Positions 32,505-42,211 of a stretch of DNA of 46,146 nucleotides are shown in pieces. Both the position numbers and the translations under genes were made by a program. Under the pieces are notes generated by a model. The model was given only the letters and a program-made list of their open reading frames with translations, did not search any database and was not told the origin of the DNA. Position 1 is the stretch's first letter. Each line of letters starts with the position of its first letter. The DNA comes from Parvularculales bacterium (GTDB lineage: Bacteria; Pseudomonadota; Alphaproteobacteria; JAPOUT01; JBAJNM01): NCBI GenBank assembly GCA_036881865.1, contig JBAJNM010000012.1, positions 1 through 46,146 on the forward strand, in the 5' to 3' direction.

Positions 32505-33706
32505 TGACGAAACAACCCCGGAGCACAGATGATGTTCTTTGGCCGGGGTCGGCCTTTGCCCGTCTTCGTGACCTGCTAAAAGACCTGAAGCCGGGCACCG
32601 ACCCCCTTGACCTTGCCATAGGAGAGCCGCAATTTGCCCCGCCCTCTTTTGTGGCCGAGGTTATGGGAGCCGGGGATGCCGATTACCGCCCCTATCCTCC
32701 CGTTAACGGCACAGATGAGTTTCGCAAAGCCGTACACGCATGGCTTGCACGGCGCTATGAAGGCTCGGATGCGCTGATTGACCCTGACACACAAATCATG
32801 CCGGTATGCGGGACACGGGAGGCTTTGTTTTTAGTAGCTCAAGTCGCCATTCCCCCCACACCCTCTCCGGACCCTCGGCCGGTGGTACTCATTCCCAACC
32901 CTTTCTACCAACCCTATGGAGCGGCAGCTGTAGCGGTGCGGGCTGAGGTTATCTATGTTCCGGCTCCGGCAGAGAACAATTTTCTACCCGACTTTACAGG
33001 TCTGCCCGAAGAAACTTTATCCCGCACGAGGTTGGTTTATTTGTGTACGCCTGTTAATCCACAAGGCTCTGTGGCTTCCTTTGACTACCTCTCAAACCTT
33101 CTTCAAGCTGCACGGCAGTATGATTTCACTCTGGTGGTGGATGAATGCTACGCCGAGATATATGACACCGACCCGCCACCCGGCGCTTTGGACGCTGCAA
33201 TCCAAAGCGGATCATTGGATAATCTTTTAATTTTTCACTCATTGTCCAAACGTTCCAATCTGGCAGGTCTGCGCTCAGGATTTTGCGCGGGCGACATCAA
33301 ACTTATGCAACGTTTTCGTTCGTTGCGGCTACTGGGCAGCCCCCAGATGCCTCTACCGGCGCTGTCAGCCTCTGCCCGAGTCTGGGCCGATGAGACATGC
33401 CCTCAGGAAAACCGCGAACGCTACCGAGCCAATCTGGACTGCGCCGAACGCATTATCGGTAACCGATTCGGGTTTTACCGCCCTTCAGGTGGATTTTTTC
33501 TGTGGCTGGATGTAGGCGATGGTGAACACGCCGCCCGCACTCTTTGGACACAGGCGGGCGTACGTGTCTTACCGGGACGCTATCTTTCACAAGATGATCC
33601 TACCGTCTCCGGTGGTAATCCGGGAGCTTCCTATATTCGGGTAGCCCTTGTTCATGACGAGAAAACCACCGCCGAAGCCCTCACCCGACTTGCGCAAACC
33701 CTGTAA
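32504..33706 (+). CDS. dapC: Succinyldiaminopimelate-type aminotransferase
   Basis: This fold-type I PLP aminotransferase has LAIGEPQF near the N-terminus, PNPFYQPYGAAA, VDECYAEIY and the Schiff-base Lys in SLSKRSNLAGLRSGF, followed by the Arg of GASYIRVALV. The combination SLSKRSN and PNPFYQ is typical of DapC, which transaminates N-succinyl-2-amino-6-ketopimelate in lysine and peptidoglycan precursor synthesis. It starts within the amtB stop codon, linking it to nitrogen uptake in one transcript. Confidence 0.85.
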   Translation: MTKQPRSTDDVLWPGSAFARLRDLLKDLKPGTDPLDLAIGEPQFAPPSFVAEVMGAGDADYRPYPPVNGTDEFRKAVHAWLARRYEGSDALIDPDTQIMPVCGTREALFLVAQVAIPPTPSPDPRPVVLIPNPFYQPYGAAAVAVRAEVIYVPAPAENNFLPDFTGLPEETLSRTRLVYLCTPVNPQGSVASFDYLSNLLQAARQYDFTLVVDECYAEIYDTDPPPGALDAAIQSGSLDNLLIFHSLSKRSNLAGLRSGFCAGDIKLMQRFRSLRLLGSPQMPLPALSASARVWADETCPQENRERYRANLDCAERIIGNRFGFYRPSGGFFLWLDVGDGEHAARTLWTQAGVRVLPGRYLSQDDPTVSGGNPGASYIRVALVHDEKTTAEALTRLAQTL

Positions 33707-33750
33707 AGGGGGCAAAAACAAGTCATCCGGCACAACCGGCGAGGTGATTC

Positions 33751-36246
33751 GTGAAATCCGGGAGATCCAAACGCACATCCCCCCCCCTTATGCGCCCATC
33801 GGGAAAGGTGGCGCATTTTCTGCGCGCCCGCATGCAAGAAGGCGCAGGACTTATCCTCATCGGCACAGGGTTAGCAGGGCTGGCCGCCCTTATATCCTGG
33901 AACAGCACCGACCCCAGTTTTAACCGCGCCACTTCCCACGATGCCCTTAACTGGCTTGGAAACCATGGTGCGTGGATGGCTGATGCTTCGTTTCACATAT
34001 TGGGTCTGGCGGCATTTTTGTTACCTCTTGTGTTGATGCGCTGGGGGTGGCTCATCCTGTGTCACCGCACACCCCCCGGTGCTTTGTGGCGTGTCCCCGT
34101 TATGTTGGTAGTCTTTGTTAGTACGGCCCTTGCTTTTGAGCAACTCCCCACTCCCGGCCTGTGGCCTCTTACCACGGGCCTTGGAGGCTTCGTCGGTTAC
34201 TTCAGTACGAACATTCTTGTGGAAGATGTGATTTACCCGCCCCTATCTCTTCTGGATTTATCTTTTTTAACACCGGCAGGCCTTGACCGAACTCTTTCTA
34301 TCTTTGTTGCCGTGATGGCCGCGAGCATCAGCCTATGGGGCAGCCCGTTTGTCCTGCACACCACGTGGGGCTCAGTTTCTGAGGGCATAGCCCGGCTTAT
34401 TGATGTCGGCGCTGAAAAATGGCCCCGCTTCAGGAGAGGCCCGAAAAGTAATCCAATATCTTCCAGACGGCCCGACTTAGAACCCGGACGGTGGCGCATC
34501 TTTTGGTATCGCCTTAGTGACTCATTTGCCGGTATCCTAGACCGTCTGACCCGCAGGGGGGACCATCCGAAGGATGCGGATTTTTCAAATTCTCCAAATA
34601 CTCTTCGCGAACCGCCGATAACCTCCCCCTCTTCTTATGTTGAACCGGAACGTGTAAAACGACCCCGTACGCCCGTTAAGCCGGGCCGCAGGGCCACCCG
34701 AGAAGCCCAGCCAAATTTTCTCTTTGATGGCAATTCATCTTATCAGTTGCCTTCCCTTAACCTTCTAACCGCCCCTAAAATCATCTCGCACACAGGGCTT
34801 ATCTCAGAAGAAGCTTTAGAGCAAAATGCCCGGCTTCTGGAATCAGTACTCCATGATTTTGGCGTTAAGGGCGATATTATCGGCGTACGGCCCGGCCCAG
34901 TTGTCACGCTTTATGAACTGGAGCCCGCCGCCGGTATTAAAGCTTCCCGCGTGATAGGGCTGGCCGATGACATCGCCCGCTCCATGAGTGTTATCTCTGC
35001 GCGGGTAGCTGTGGTGCCGGGGCGCAATGTGATTGGCATTGAACTCCCCAACTCTCGCCGGGAGACAGTTTATCTTCGAGAACTTTTAGGATGCGCCGAT
35101 TATGAAAAAACAAACTTACAACTAGCCTTAACTCTAGGCAAAACTATCGATGGTCATCCTGTCATTGCTGACCTTGCCCATATGCCTCATCTATTGATTG
35201 CCGGTACGACAGGTTCAGGCAAATCGGTGGGCATTAACACTATGATTTTATCGATTCTATACCGACTGACCCCTACCCAATGCCGGTTGATAATGATCGA
35301 CCCCAAAATGCTGGAATTGTCCGTCTATGACAATATTCCTCATCTATTAACGCCGGTAGTCACCGAGCCCAAAAAGGCCGTTGTTGCTTTGAAGTGGGCG
35401 GTACGGGAGATGGAAGAGCGCTACCGCAAAATGTCGCGCATCGGGGTGCGCAATATGGAGAGCTACAATGCCCGGGTGGCTGAACTAGGTGAGGGTGAGG
35501 TCTTCCGCCGTTCTGTGCAAACCGGCTTTGACCGAGAGACGGGACAACCTATCTATGAAGAAGAGGAGATTGTTCTTACCTCCATGCCCTATATTGTCAT
35601 TGTGGTAGATGAAATGGCTGACCTGATGATGGTCGCCGGACGGGACATAGAAGCTGCCGTTCAACGTCTGGCACAGATGGCCCGCGCAGCGGGTCTGCAT
35701 ATTATTACCGCAACCCAGCGTCCTTCAGTTGATGTTATCACGGGCACGATTAAGGCTAATTTTCCCACGCGTATCTCGTTTCAAGTGACCTCTAAAATTG
35801 ACAGTCGCACCATTCTGGGTGAGCAAGGAGCCGAGCAATTGCTGGGGCAAGGCGATATGCTTTATATGGCAGGGGGTGGACGGCTGACCCGTGTTCACGG
35901 GCCTTTCGTTTCTGACAATGAAGTGGAGAAAGTGGTTAATTTCTTGAAAAAGCAGGGCGCACCGGACTATTTAGAAAGTGTTACTTCAGCATCTGAAGAC
36001 AGCGATGAGGTCATGATAAATGAGGGAGGAAATACACCCAGTACCGATGAGAGCCTTTATGACCAAGCCGTTGCCGTTGTTATCCGTGATCGTCGGGTTT
36101 CCACAAGTTATCTCCAGCGCCGCCTTCAGATTGGATATAATCGTGCCGCCCGGCTCGTAGAAAGCATGGAAGAGCAAGGGGTCGTCAGCGGGCCTAACCA
36201 TGCGGGCAAGCGAGAGGTTCTAGCGCCAGAGCAAGGTGAATCCTAA
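33751..36246 (+). CDS. ftsK: DNA translocase FtsK
   Basis: FtsK is a septal, hexameric DNA pump that clears the chromosome terminus at division and activates XerCD. The N-terminal ~200 residues hold four to five membrane segments. After a short, charged linker come the alpha domain, Walker A GTTGSGKSVG (about residue 485), Walker B IVIVVDEMADLMM and the C-terminal gamma winged-helix (DQAVAVVIRDRRVSTSYLQR). Length (831) is typical for alphaproteobacteria. The GTG start lies just behind GAGGTGA, which overlaps the expected Shine-Dalgarno position closely. Confidence 0.97.
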   Translation: MKSGRSKRTSPPLMRPSGKVAHFLRARMQEGAGLILIGTGLAGLAALISWNSTDPSFNRATSHDALNWLGNHGAWMADASFHILGLAAFLLPLVLMRWGWLILCHRTPPGALWRVPVMLVVFVSTALAFEQLPTPGLWPLTTGLGGFVGYFSTNILVEDVIYPPLSLLDLSFLTPAGLDRTLSIFVAVMAASISLWGSPFVLHTTWGSVSEGIARLIDVGAEKWPRFRRGPKSNPISSRRPDLEPGRWRIFWYRLSDSFAGILDRLTRRGDHPKDADFSNSPNTLREPPITSPSSYVEPERVKRPRTPVKPGRRATREAQPNFLFDGNSSYQLPSLNLLTAPKIISHTGLISEEALEQNARLLESVLHDFGVKGDIIGVRPGPVVTLYELEPAAGIKASRVIGLADDIARSMSVISARVAVVPGRNVIGIELPNSRRETVYLRELLGCADYEKTNLQLALTLGKTIDGHPVIADLAHMPHLLIAGTTGSGKSVGINTMILSILYRLTPTQCRLIMIDPKMLELSVYDNIPHLLTPVVTEPKKAVVALKWAVREMEERYRKMSRIGVRNMESYNARVAELGEGEVFRRSVQTGFDRETGQPIYEEEEIVLTSMPYIVIVVDEMADLMMVAGRDIEAAVQRLAQMARAAGLHIITATQRPSVDVITGTIKANFPTRISFQVTSKIDSRTILGEQGAEQLLGQGDMLYMAGGGRLTRVHGPFVSDNEVEKVVNFLKKQGAPDYLESVTSASEDSDEVMINEGGNTPSTDESLYDQAVAVVIRDRRVSTSYLQRRLQIGYNRAARLVESMEEQGVVSGPNHAGKREVLAPEQGES

Positions 36247-36310
36247 ACACACGTAGCCTGCGCAATGCGTTAATGCATATACCCTATACAATGTGCTATA
36301 CGTCATTTTT

Positions 36311-36988
36311 ATGAATAGTCCCTTTTTTCATTTTTTCACTTTTTTGTTCCGCCTAACACTAACCGTAACCATGGCGGGATTATTCCTATCGGTTCCGGCT
36401 TTCGCTCAAAGTAATACCTTCTCTCTCACCCCACAAGACAAAGCACTTGTCGGACGTATCAGCCAATACTTCAACAGTTTCACACATCTTGAGGGCAATT
36501 TCACGCAGATTGACCCCCAAGGGCGCACTACTAAGGGGAAAATTTATCTGAGACGTCCTGCGCGCTTCCGCTTTGAATACACTACCCCTGAAACGCTTTT
36601 AGTAGTATCCGATGGCACATGGCTAATTATTCAAGAGGACGGTTATGGCCCTGCCCAGCGTTATCCTTTAGGTCTAACGCCGTTAAGACCTATTCTGTCT
36701 TCCGGCACGATTGACCTTGAGCGCGTTGCATCCATTGTGGCGCTCATGCAAGAGAACGGCTTTGTTTCCATAACCCTTGCCGATCCCAACAACCAGATCC
36801 CGGGCACCATCACCCTTATTTTTGACAACCAGATAACAGAACTCCGACAATGGATTGTGACAGACGCCCGTAATCAACGCACACACATTACTCTGTCTGA
36901 TCTTGTATTTGACATCCCCGCCCCACCTGTTCTGTTTACTGTAGATGAAAGTGGCGGGCGACTAGAGCGCTTTCGCCGCCCTCGATAA
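36311..36988 (+). CDS. lolA: Outer-membrane lipoprotein carrier LolA
   Basis: A signal peptide ending SVPAFAQ is followed by the LolA half-barrel: LVGRISQYFNSFTHLEGNFT, QGRTTKGKIYLRRPARFRFEY and TWLIIQEDGYGPAQRYPL. LolA carries lipoproteins through the periplasm to the outer membrane. The ATG at 36311 was chosen over an upstream GTG because it begins directly at the signal peptide. It follows ftsK, the usual alphaproteobacterial order. Confidence 0.93.
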   Translation: MNSPFFHFFTFLFRLTLTVTMAGLFLSVPAFAQSNTFSLTPQDKALVGRISQYFNSFTHLEGNFTQIDPQGRTTKGKIYLRRPARFRFEYTTPETLLVVSDGTWLIIQEDGYGPAQRYPLGLTPLRPILSSGTIDLERVASIVALMQENGFVSITLADPNNQIPGTITLIFDNQITELRQWIVTDARNQRTHITLSDLVFDIPAPPVLFTVDESGGRLERFRRPR

Positions 36989-37428
36989 CGAAGATTACGT
37001 CTCTGGAATTGAGCCTATAAGGCTATTCAGTACACACACTCCATGCCCCCTGCAGAGGGGGTAGAGGGAGAATATTTCCCTGAAAACTAACACTATTTTC
37101 ATGACCCTTCACGGTTTGTTGATAACGCGAATCTTGCAATGCCCCATGGGGTGACCTATATCTAGGCCAACAGCGATACACGCGCTGGGAAAAACCATTA
37201 CCCTCCCCTGACGTTTCCCGGACCGTGTGTGTGTCGCGTATGACACCGGTCCTCCCCTCCCGGTGCAGTGCGGAAAAACGCACAAACCAGACCCCGCCGA
37301 CACCACACCCGGCGGGGTCTATGGTTCCCGGAGCAGAGTTTTTGGGCGGGTTTGAAGGTTCTTTTGAGGTCAATCTTTCACAATCACCCCGAACCATAAA
37401 AAACCAGACTCCAAAAAAGCCAAGGTTA
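36989..37428. other. Long gap before xth, with a stable stem
   Basis: No convincing gene fills these 440 bp. The upstream in-frame codons before the xth start are Pro/Thr-rich and look non-coding. The notable structure is a perfect 11-bp stem, AGACCCCGCCG / CGGCGGGGTCT with a 10-nt loop, at 37289-37320, without a T-tail on the plus strand. A GT-repeat (GTGTGTGTG) lies near 37226. A small RNA or long 5' leader is possible; I could not match it to 6S, SRP or RNase P RNA. Confidence 0.4.
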
Positions 37429-38307
37429 ATGACACGCACCCCCACAGATCACAAAATCACAACCTCCGGGTCGCTCTCTCTTTTGACATGGAATATCAAT
37501 TCCGTCCGCCTGCGGATGCCTTTGATGCAACGACTCATCAAGGCTCACACCCCCGATGTTATTTGCCTTCAGGAAATCAAATGCACCAGCGAGCAGTTTC
37601 CCCTTGAGGTATTTAAGGCTCTGGGCTATCCCCACATCGCTCTAAATGGCCAAAAAGCTTATCACGGGGTGGCCATCATAAGCCGACTTCCTTTTGTGCG
37701 AAGTTTCAGTGAATGTTTCGGAGGCACCATAGAAGCACGTCATATTGCTGTTCTTTTTGCGGGTATGCACGGTCCTTGCACTGTTCATAATTTTTACGTA
37801 CCCGCAGGGGGTGATACTCCTGACTCGACAATCAACGATAAATTTGCCACTAAACTTGCCTATTTAGATGATATGACAACATGGTTTGCAGCGCGTAGCA
37901 GGCAGAGTAACAAACATATGATTTTAACGGGTGATCTGAACATAGCCCCTTTGGAGCATGACGTCTGGAATCATAAAGCCCTATTACGTGTTGTTAGTCA
38001 CACGCCGGAAGAAACCACACGGTTAGAAACATTGCGCCAAACCCGCTCATGGGTTGATGTTATGCGCCATTTTACGCCTGAAGATAAAAAACTCTATACG
38101 TGGTGGAGTTATCGGGCACAAGACTGGAAAACCTCTGACAGAGGCCGCCGATTAGACCATATATGGGTGACGCCCCCATTAAAAACCTGTGTGAGTTCCG
38201 TCAAGGTTCTAAAAAACGCCAGAGGATGGGTCAAAGCTTCGGACCATGCCCCCGTTCTTACCCATTTTGCCCACGCCGGTTTGCTCAGCAATCCGGCAAC
38301 TTCATAG
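37429..38307 (+). CDS. xth: Exodeoxyribonuclease III
   Basis: This is a Mg-dependent AP endonuclease/3'-5' exonuclease of base-excision repair. The motifs are LLTWNINSVRLR, CLQEIKC (metal-binding Glu), GVAIISR, NFYVPAGGD, LTGDLNIAP (catalytic Asp and Asn), LYTWWSYR, RRLDHIW and SDHAPV (catalytic Asp-His). ATG 37429 was chosen because family proteins begin about 16-20 residues before LLTWN; an ATG/GTG further upstream would add low-complexity residues. It converges on the response-regulator gene with 11 bp between the stops. Confidence 0.95.
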   Translation: MTRTPTDHKITTSGSLSLLTWNINSVRLRMPLMQRLIKAHTPDVICLQEIKCTSEQFPLEVFKALGYPHIALNGQKAYHGVAIISRLPFVRSFSECFGGTIEARHIAVLFAGMHGPCTVHNFYVPAGGDTPDSTINDKFATKLAYLDDMTTWFAARSRQSNKHMILTGDLNIAPLEHDVWNHKALLRVVSHTPEETTRLETLRQTRSWVDVMRHFTPEDKKLYTWWSYRAQDWKTSDRGRRLDHIWVTPPLKTCVSSVKVLKNARGWVKASDHAPVLTHFAHAGLLSNPATS

Positions 38308-38318
38308 ATAAAGGCCGT

Positions 38319-39014
38319 TTAGGGAACCAGTTTGTATCCACCACCTGATTCTGTCACCAGAAGTTGGGCGTTAGAAGGGTCCACCTCTATCTTCTGCCGC
38401 AAGCGATAAATATGGGTTTCCAGCGTGTGGGTTGTCACGCCTGAATTGTAGCCCCAGACTTCATGAAGCAAGACCTCACGAGCCACCGGTTTCTCTCCGG
38501 CCCGATACAGAAATTTGAGGATGGAGGTTTCTTTCTCGGTTAACCGAATACGAGCGCTCTGGTCTTCTTCTTTGACCAGCACCTTGGCGCTGGGTTGAAA
38601 CGTATAGGGGCCAATCCGAAAAACGGCATCTTCGCTTTGCTCGTGTTGGCGCAAATGGGCACGAACACGCGCCAGTAATACGCCAAAACGAAACGGCTTG
38701 GTGACGTAATCATTGGCTCCGGCCTGTAGTCCCAAAATAGTATCAGAATCAGAGTCAGCACCAGTCAGCATAATAATCGGTGCCGAAACACCCACCTTGC
38801 GCATCAAACGACACGTCTCGCGTCCATCCATATCGGGCAATCCTACATCCAGCAGGACAAGGCCCGGAACTTCACTTTGTACGACTTCCAGCGCTTCTGA
38901 TGCACTAATGGCCGTTACAATCTCAAACTCATCATGCAGACCGAATTGGTCCAATAGAGACTCACGCAAAGCCTCATCATCATCAACAAGAAGTATTTTC
39001 GTAATTGTACTCAT
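38319..39014 (-). CDS. OmpR/PhoB-family response regulator
   Basis: The receiver domain has the acidic pair VDDDE, phospho-acceptor Asp in LVLLDVGLPDMDG, Thr in IIMLTG and Lys in YVTKPF. The C-terminal winged helix (RLTEKETSILKFLYRAGEKP, then VLLHEVWGYNSGVTTHTLETHIYRLRQK) binds DNA. No histidine kinase gene is adjacent, so it is an orphan here, as in many alphaproteobacteria with this xth-neighbouring regulator. Its targets are unknown. Confidence 0.92.
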   Translation of the reverse strand: MSTITKILLVDDDEALRESLLDQFGLHDEFEIVTAISASEALEVVQSEVPGLVLLDVGLPDMDGRETCRLMRKVGVSAPIIMLTGADSDSDTILGLQAGANDYVTKPFRFGVLLARVRAHLRQHEQSEDAVFRIGPYTFQPSAKVLVKEEDQSARIRLTEKETSILKFLYRAGEKPVAREVLLHEVWGYNSGVTTHTLETHIYRLRQKIEVDPSNAQLLVTESGGGYKLVP

Positions 39015-39098
39015 TCTTCACCATCTATCCAAGTCACTCAGCTGTTATCATAATAAGACCGTTATTCTGTTTTTGGAACAACTCATAAATGATACACC

Positions 39099-40865
39099 TC
39101 ACCCATCATAGCCAAAATGGTTAATATAAGGGTTAAGGGTCTCCATATAGGGGTCTATTTTCCCCTGATACCGTTTCCACCTGAAAACAGCACGACCATA
39201 AAGATCTTCAGATACCTGTTGATAAGACGGGGTGCGGATTGTGCGTTGCCGCGCATGACCCGCAAAATCTCTTACGGCGCTATCAAACTCAACACCTAAA
39301 AAATCAAGAGTAGCCGTTACTTCAGTATCAAAATCAGAAACCAACGCCTCATATTTCACCTCATGAACTGCAAGGGGAAAATGGACCCTATAAGATTTCC
39401 ACAAGCTCATAACCTCATCATATAAGTGCACACTGTCAGCCAAATCAAGGAAATTGACCATAGCATTATTGACTGCGAAGTCCTGCATAAAACAACTCAA
39501 AACCGTATCACACGGGTGACGCAACGCCAGAATAAAGCGGGCCTCCGGAAACACCCGATGCACAAGGCCAGCATGGATAATGTTCAAGGGTAGTTTGTTA
39601 ATGACCGGTTGAGCAGCTACATGTTCTTCTGATACGTCCAGTTCTTTGGCAAGGCCGCTGCGGTATTGTTGGCGAAGTTCATCACGCATCTCTGCCGTTA
39701 GTGTTACCAAAGATCCGGGATATCCGCCGGGAAGAGATTCAAGAGCATCACGCACCGGAATTAAAACCGGCCTCTCCTCCAGCACTCGAATGTCTCTATG
39801 ACTATCCAAAACCTGATCCAGCAATGTGGTGCCGGAACGCGGAAATCCTACAAGAAATACCGGCGGATAGGCTCCCCATGGTTCAGGGTCAGAAAGAGCA
39901 GGCCAGTCCAGTGGAGCGTCAGTATTAAACATAGCTCGTAGTGCGGTTACGCGATCCAGATAAACCGCCTTGTTGACAGGCATACCCGCCAAAGATTGGC
40001 GCACTGTGCTGTTTTGAGCGGTGAAATGTTTAAATGCCTGTTCCGGTTGCTCCAGCCGATCATATAATCTTCCTAGCTCAGCGTGAACCATACGTGCCTG
40101 AGGGGGAATGAGTCCCTCGGTTTTGACAGTGGTAAGTCTCTCCAGAGCAGATTCCGGCTCCCCCTGGCGACGGCGAATGATAGCCCAAAGACACACAAGA
40201 CGCGGATGATCCGGCGCTAACGCCAAAGCCCGCTCAACATGGCCCATAGCAGCCTCTAACCGGGACAGGCGTTCCAGACTTTCAGCAAGGCCAATGCGGG
40301 CAGCCAGATGCTCCGGTGCGTTTGCCAAAACCGTTTCATAAACGGCTATAGCCTCATCCCCACGGCCCAGACTTATCAGCACCTCCGCTTTGGCAACACC
40401 AACATCACCATGAGAGGAATCAAGGCCAGCGGCAGTTTCAAGGTCCGCCAGCGCTTCTTCCATACGCCCCATATCCTGTAGCAAAGTCGCGCGATTAAAA
40501 AAACCACCAGGATTCTCCGGTGCTAATCGGCAAGATTGCTCATAATAAGATAAAGCCGCAACGCCCTCTCCCTGATGCCGCAACACATTACCAAGGTTCA
40601 TATAAAACAACGCCTCTTTGGGCTTAATGATGATGGCACGGCGAATCAAGTCTGCCGCCGCCCCCAACTGACCCGCTTTGAGAGCTACCAGCCCATCCAG
40701 ATGGAGAGCATCAGCATGGTTTGGATTAGCTGCCAAAACCTGCCGATAAATCTTATGCGCACCGGAAAAATCACCCTCATTCTGGCGCGCTAGGCCAGAA
40801 CGAAGCAGATTTTCAAACGGGTCTGGCGGATGATCCGGGCATTTTTTCGCCTGTTTGCGGGCCAT
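39099..40865 (-). CDS. TPR-containing sulfotransferase
   Basis: The N-terminal ~280 residues form TPR units (e.g. AHKIYRQVLAANPNHADALH, EALFYMNLGNVLRHQGEGVA). The C-terminal part is a PAPS-dependent sulfotransferase with the 5'-phosphosulfate loop VGFPRSGTTLLDQVLDSH and the 3'-phosphate region RFILALRHPCDTVLSCF. It resembles bacterial relatives of tyrosylprotein and heparan sulfotransferases. The acceptor may be a glycan or protein. GGAGG precedes the ATG. It is divergent from the L,D-transpeptidase gene, 69 bp away. Confidence 0.85.
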   Translation of the reverse strand: MARKQAKKCPDHPPDPFENLLRSGLARQNEGDFSGAHKIYRQVLAANPNHADALHLDGLVALKAGQLGAAADLIRRAIIIKPKEALFYMNLGNVLRHQGEGVAALSYYEQSCRLAPENPGGFFNRATLLQDMGRMEEALADLETAAGLDSSHGDVGVAKAEVLISLGRGDEAIAVYETVLANAPEHLAARIGLAESLERLSRLEAAMGHVERALALAPDHPRLVCLWAIIRRRQGEPESALERLTTVKTEGLIPPQARMVHAELGRLYDRLEQPEQAFKHFTAQNSTVRQSLAGMPVNKAVYLDRVTALRAMFNTDAPLDWPALSDPEPWGAYPPVFLVGFPRSGTTLLDQVLDSHRDIRVLEERPVLIPVRDALESLPGGYPGSLVTLTAEMRDELRQQYRSGLAKELDVSEEHVAAQPVINKLPLNIIHAGLVHRVFPEARFILALRHPCDTVLSCFMQDFAVNNAMVNFLDLADSVHLYDEVMSLWKSYRVHFPLAVHEVKYEALVSDFDTEVTATLDFLGVEFDSAVRDFAGHARQRTIRTPSYQQVSEDLYGRAVFRWKRYQGKIDPYMETLNPYINHFGYDG

Positions 40866-40934
40866 ATTAGAACCTCCACCCTCTTGCCTACCCCTCTATG
40901 CACCGTAAAGCAAGAGTTCAGAGCGGCAAAAGAC

Positions 40935-41483
40935 ATGATAAAACGCCCCATGGACCTCATTGTCACCCCCCATGCCACCATTCCACATCAAGGCATATTG
41001 ACCGCATCCGGCAGGGAGTGGCTCTGCGCTCTGGGACGCAACGGTGTTACCCAAGTAAAGCAAGAAGGGGACGGAGCAACCCCTACCGGCTGTTGGCCCT
41101 TGCGCCATGTGTGGGTGAGGCAAGACCGCATAGAAACAATTTCCACCGGCTTACCGTGCTCTTTTATTGACCCTCATCAGGGCTGGTGTGATGCCCCTCG
41201 AGATGAGCACTACAATAAACCAGTGCGCCTGCCTTATCCGGCATCTACAGAAACCATGTGGCGTGCTGATGAGCTTTATGATGTGGCAGTCATTATAGGC
41301 TACAACGATGACCCGATTGTGAGCGAGGCAGGGAGTGCTATTTTTCTTCACATAGCCGGAGAGGATTTAACGCCCACAGAAGGATGCGTCGCTCTCAGCC
41401 GTGAGGCGCTTCTGTTGTTACTGCCCCATCTTAGCGTACACAGCCGTATCATTATTCATAACCGGAACGGAAGCCGAAAATAG
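40935..41483 (+). CDS. YkuD-type L,D-transpeptidase-like protein
   Basis: The protein has the short YkuD catalytic pattern: FLHIAGEDLTPTEGCVALS with the His and Cys of the active site; the usual SHGCxR is TEGCVAL, a variant shared with other short alphaproteobacterial members. An upstream segment GATPTGCWPLR matches the family's substrate-side motif. These enzymes form 3-3 cross-links in peptidoglycan or attach proteins to it. No signal peptide is apparent from the ATG chosen (or from ATG 40950), which is unusual for a periplasmic enzyme. Its 3' end overlaps yggS by 32 bp. Confidence 0.8.
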   Translation: MIKRPMDLIVTPHATIPHQGILTASGREWLCALGRNGVTQVKQEGDGATPTGCWPLRHVWVRQDRIETISTGLPCSFIDPHQGWCDAPRDEHYNKPVRLPYPASTETMWRADELYDVAVIIGYNDDPIVSEAGSAIFLHIAGEDLTPTEGCVALSREALLLLLPHLSVHSRIIIHNRNGSRK

Positions 41484-42138
41484 CACTGCCCACTCTTATG
41501 ATAGTGGCTCCCATTTCAACGGCAGTTTCAAAATCATGGCTCATTCCCATGCTTAATTCGGTTATACCATTGCGGTTAGCAATTTTTTTCAGAAGCGCAA
41601 AATGAAGGGCCGGTTCTTCATTAACGGGAGGTACGCACATCAACCCTGCAATAGTAAGCCCGTAACGCCTGCGGCACGTCTCAATAAACTCATCAGCCTT
41701 ACGAGGCTCAACGCCAGATTTTTGTGGTTCTTCACCCGTGTTCACCTGAACAAACAAGCGCGGTAGAATCGCGCCCTCTTCTTGTATGTCCGCCAGAACG
41801 CGGGCCAGTTTTTCTCTATCCAATGTTTGTATCCCATCAAACATGTCCACCGCCTGACGTGCCTTATTGGTTTGCAAGGGCCCTATAAGATGAACTTCAC
41901 ATGCTTGATATTTCTCTTTCAGCGCCGGCCATTTGCTTATCGCTTCTTGCACTCTGTTTTCTCCGAACAAAGAGTGGCCGGCAGCAAGGACCTCACTTAT
42001 GACCGCTCTCTCAAAACTCTTGGTGACAGCCATCAACGTGCACTTCTGGGGGTCGTACCCACCTCTGAGAGCAGCTGCTTCCATGCGGTGGTATATTTCC
42101 CCCAATTTCTCATCTATTTCGTAGTTATTATCGTTCAT
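41452..42138 (-). CDS. yggS: PLP homeostasis protein YggS/PLPBP
   Basis: This is a single-domain TIM-barrel protein that binds PLP without a known catalytic role and buffers vitamin B6 and amino-acid pools. Key segments are TLMAVTKSF (PLP Lys), LFGENRVQEA, HLIGPLQTNKAR, VQVNTGEEPQKSGV, SMGMSHDFETAVEMG and RVGSAIFG. ATG 42138 gives the normal 228 residues; a longer frame upstream overlaps the divergent ThiE-like gene and is rejected. It is convergent with the L,D-transpeptidase gene. Confidence 0.95.
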   Translation of the reverse strand: MNDNNYEIDEKLGEIYHRMEAAALRGGYDPQKCTLMAVTKSFERAVISEVLAAGHSLFGENRVQEAISKWPALKEKYQACEVHLIGPLQTNKARQAVDMFDGIQTLDREKLARVLADIQEEGAILPRLFVQVNTGEEPQKSGVEPRKADEFIETCRRRYGLTIAGLMCVPPVNEEPALHFALLKKIANRNGITELSMGMSHDFETAVEMGATIIRVGSAIFGFRSGYE

Positions 42139-42211
42139 TGGGTTATCATTTCCGTTTAATACCTCATGGCCCGTTTGACCTCTCATAGTTAAGAGATGAA
42201 TAAAAAGCATA

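Noticed and set aside
37023-37445. Minus-strand 140-codon frame in the lolA-xth gap
   Set aside because: No homologous motif and no ribosome site; the composition follows the non-coding GC pattern.
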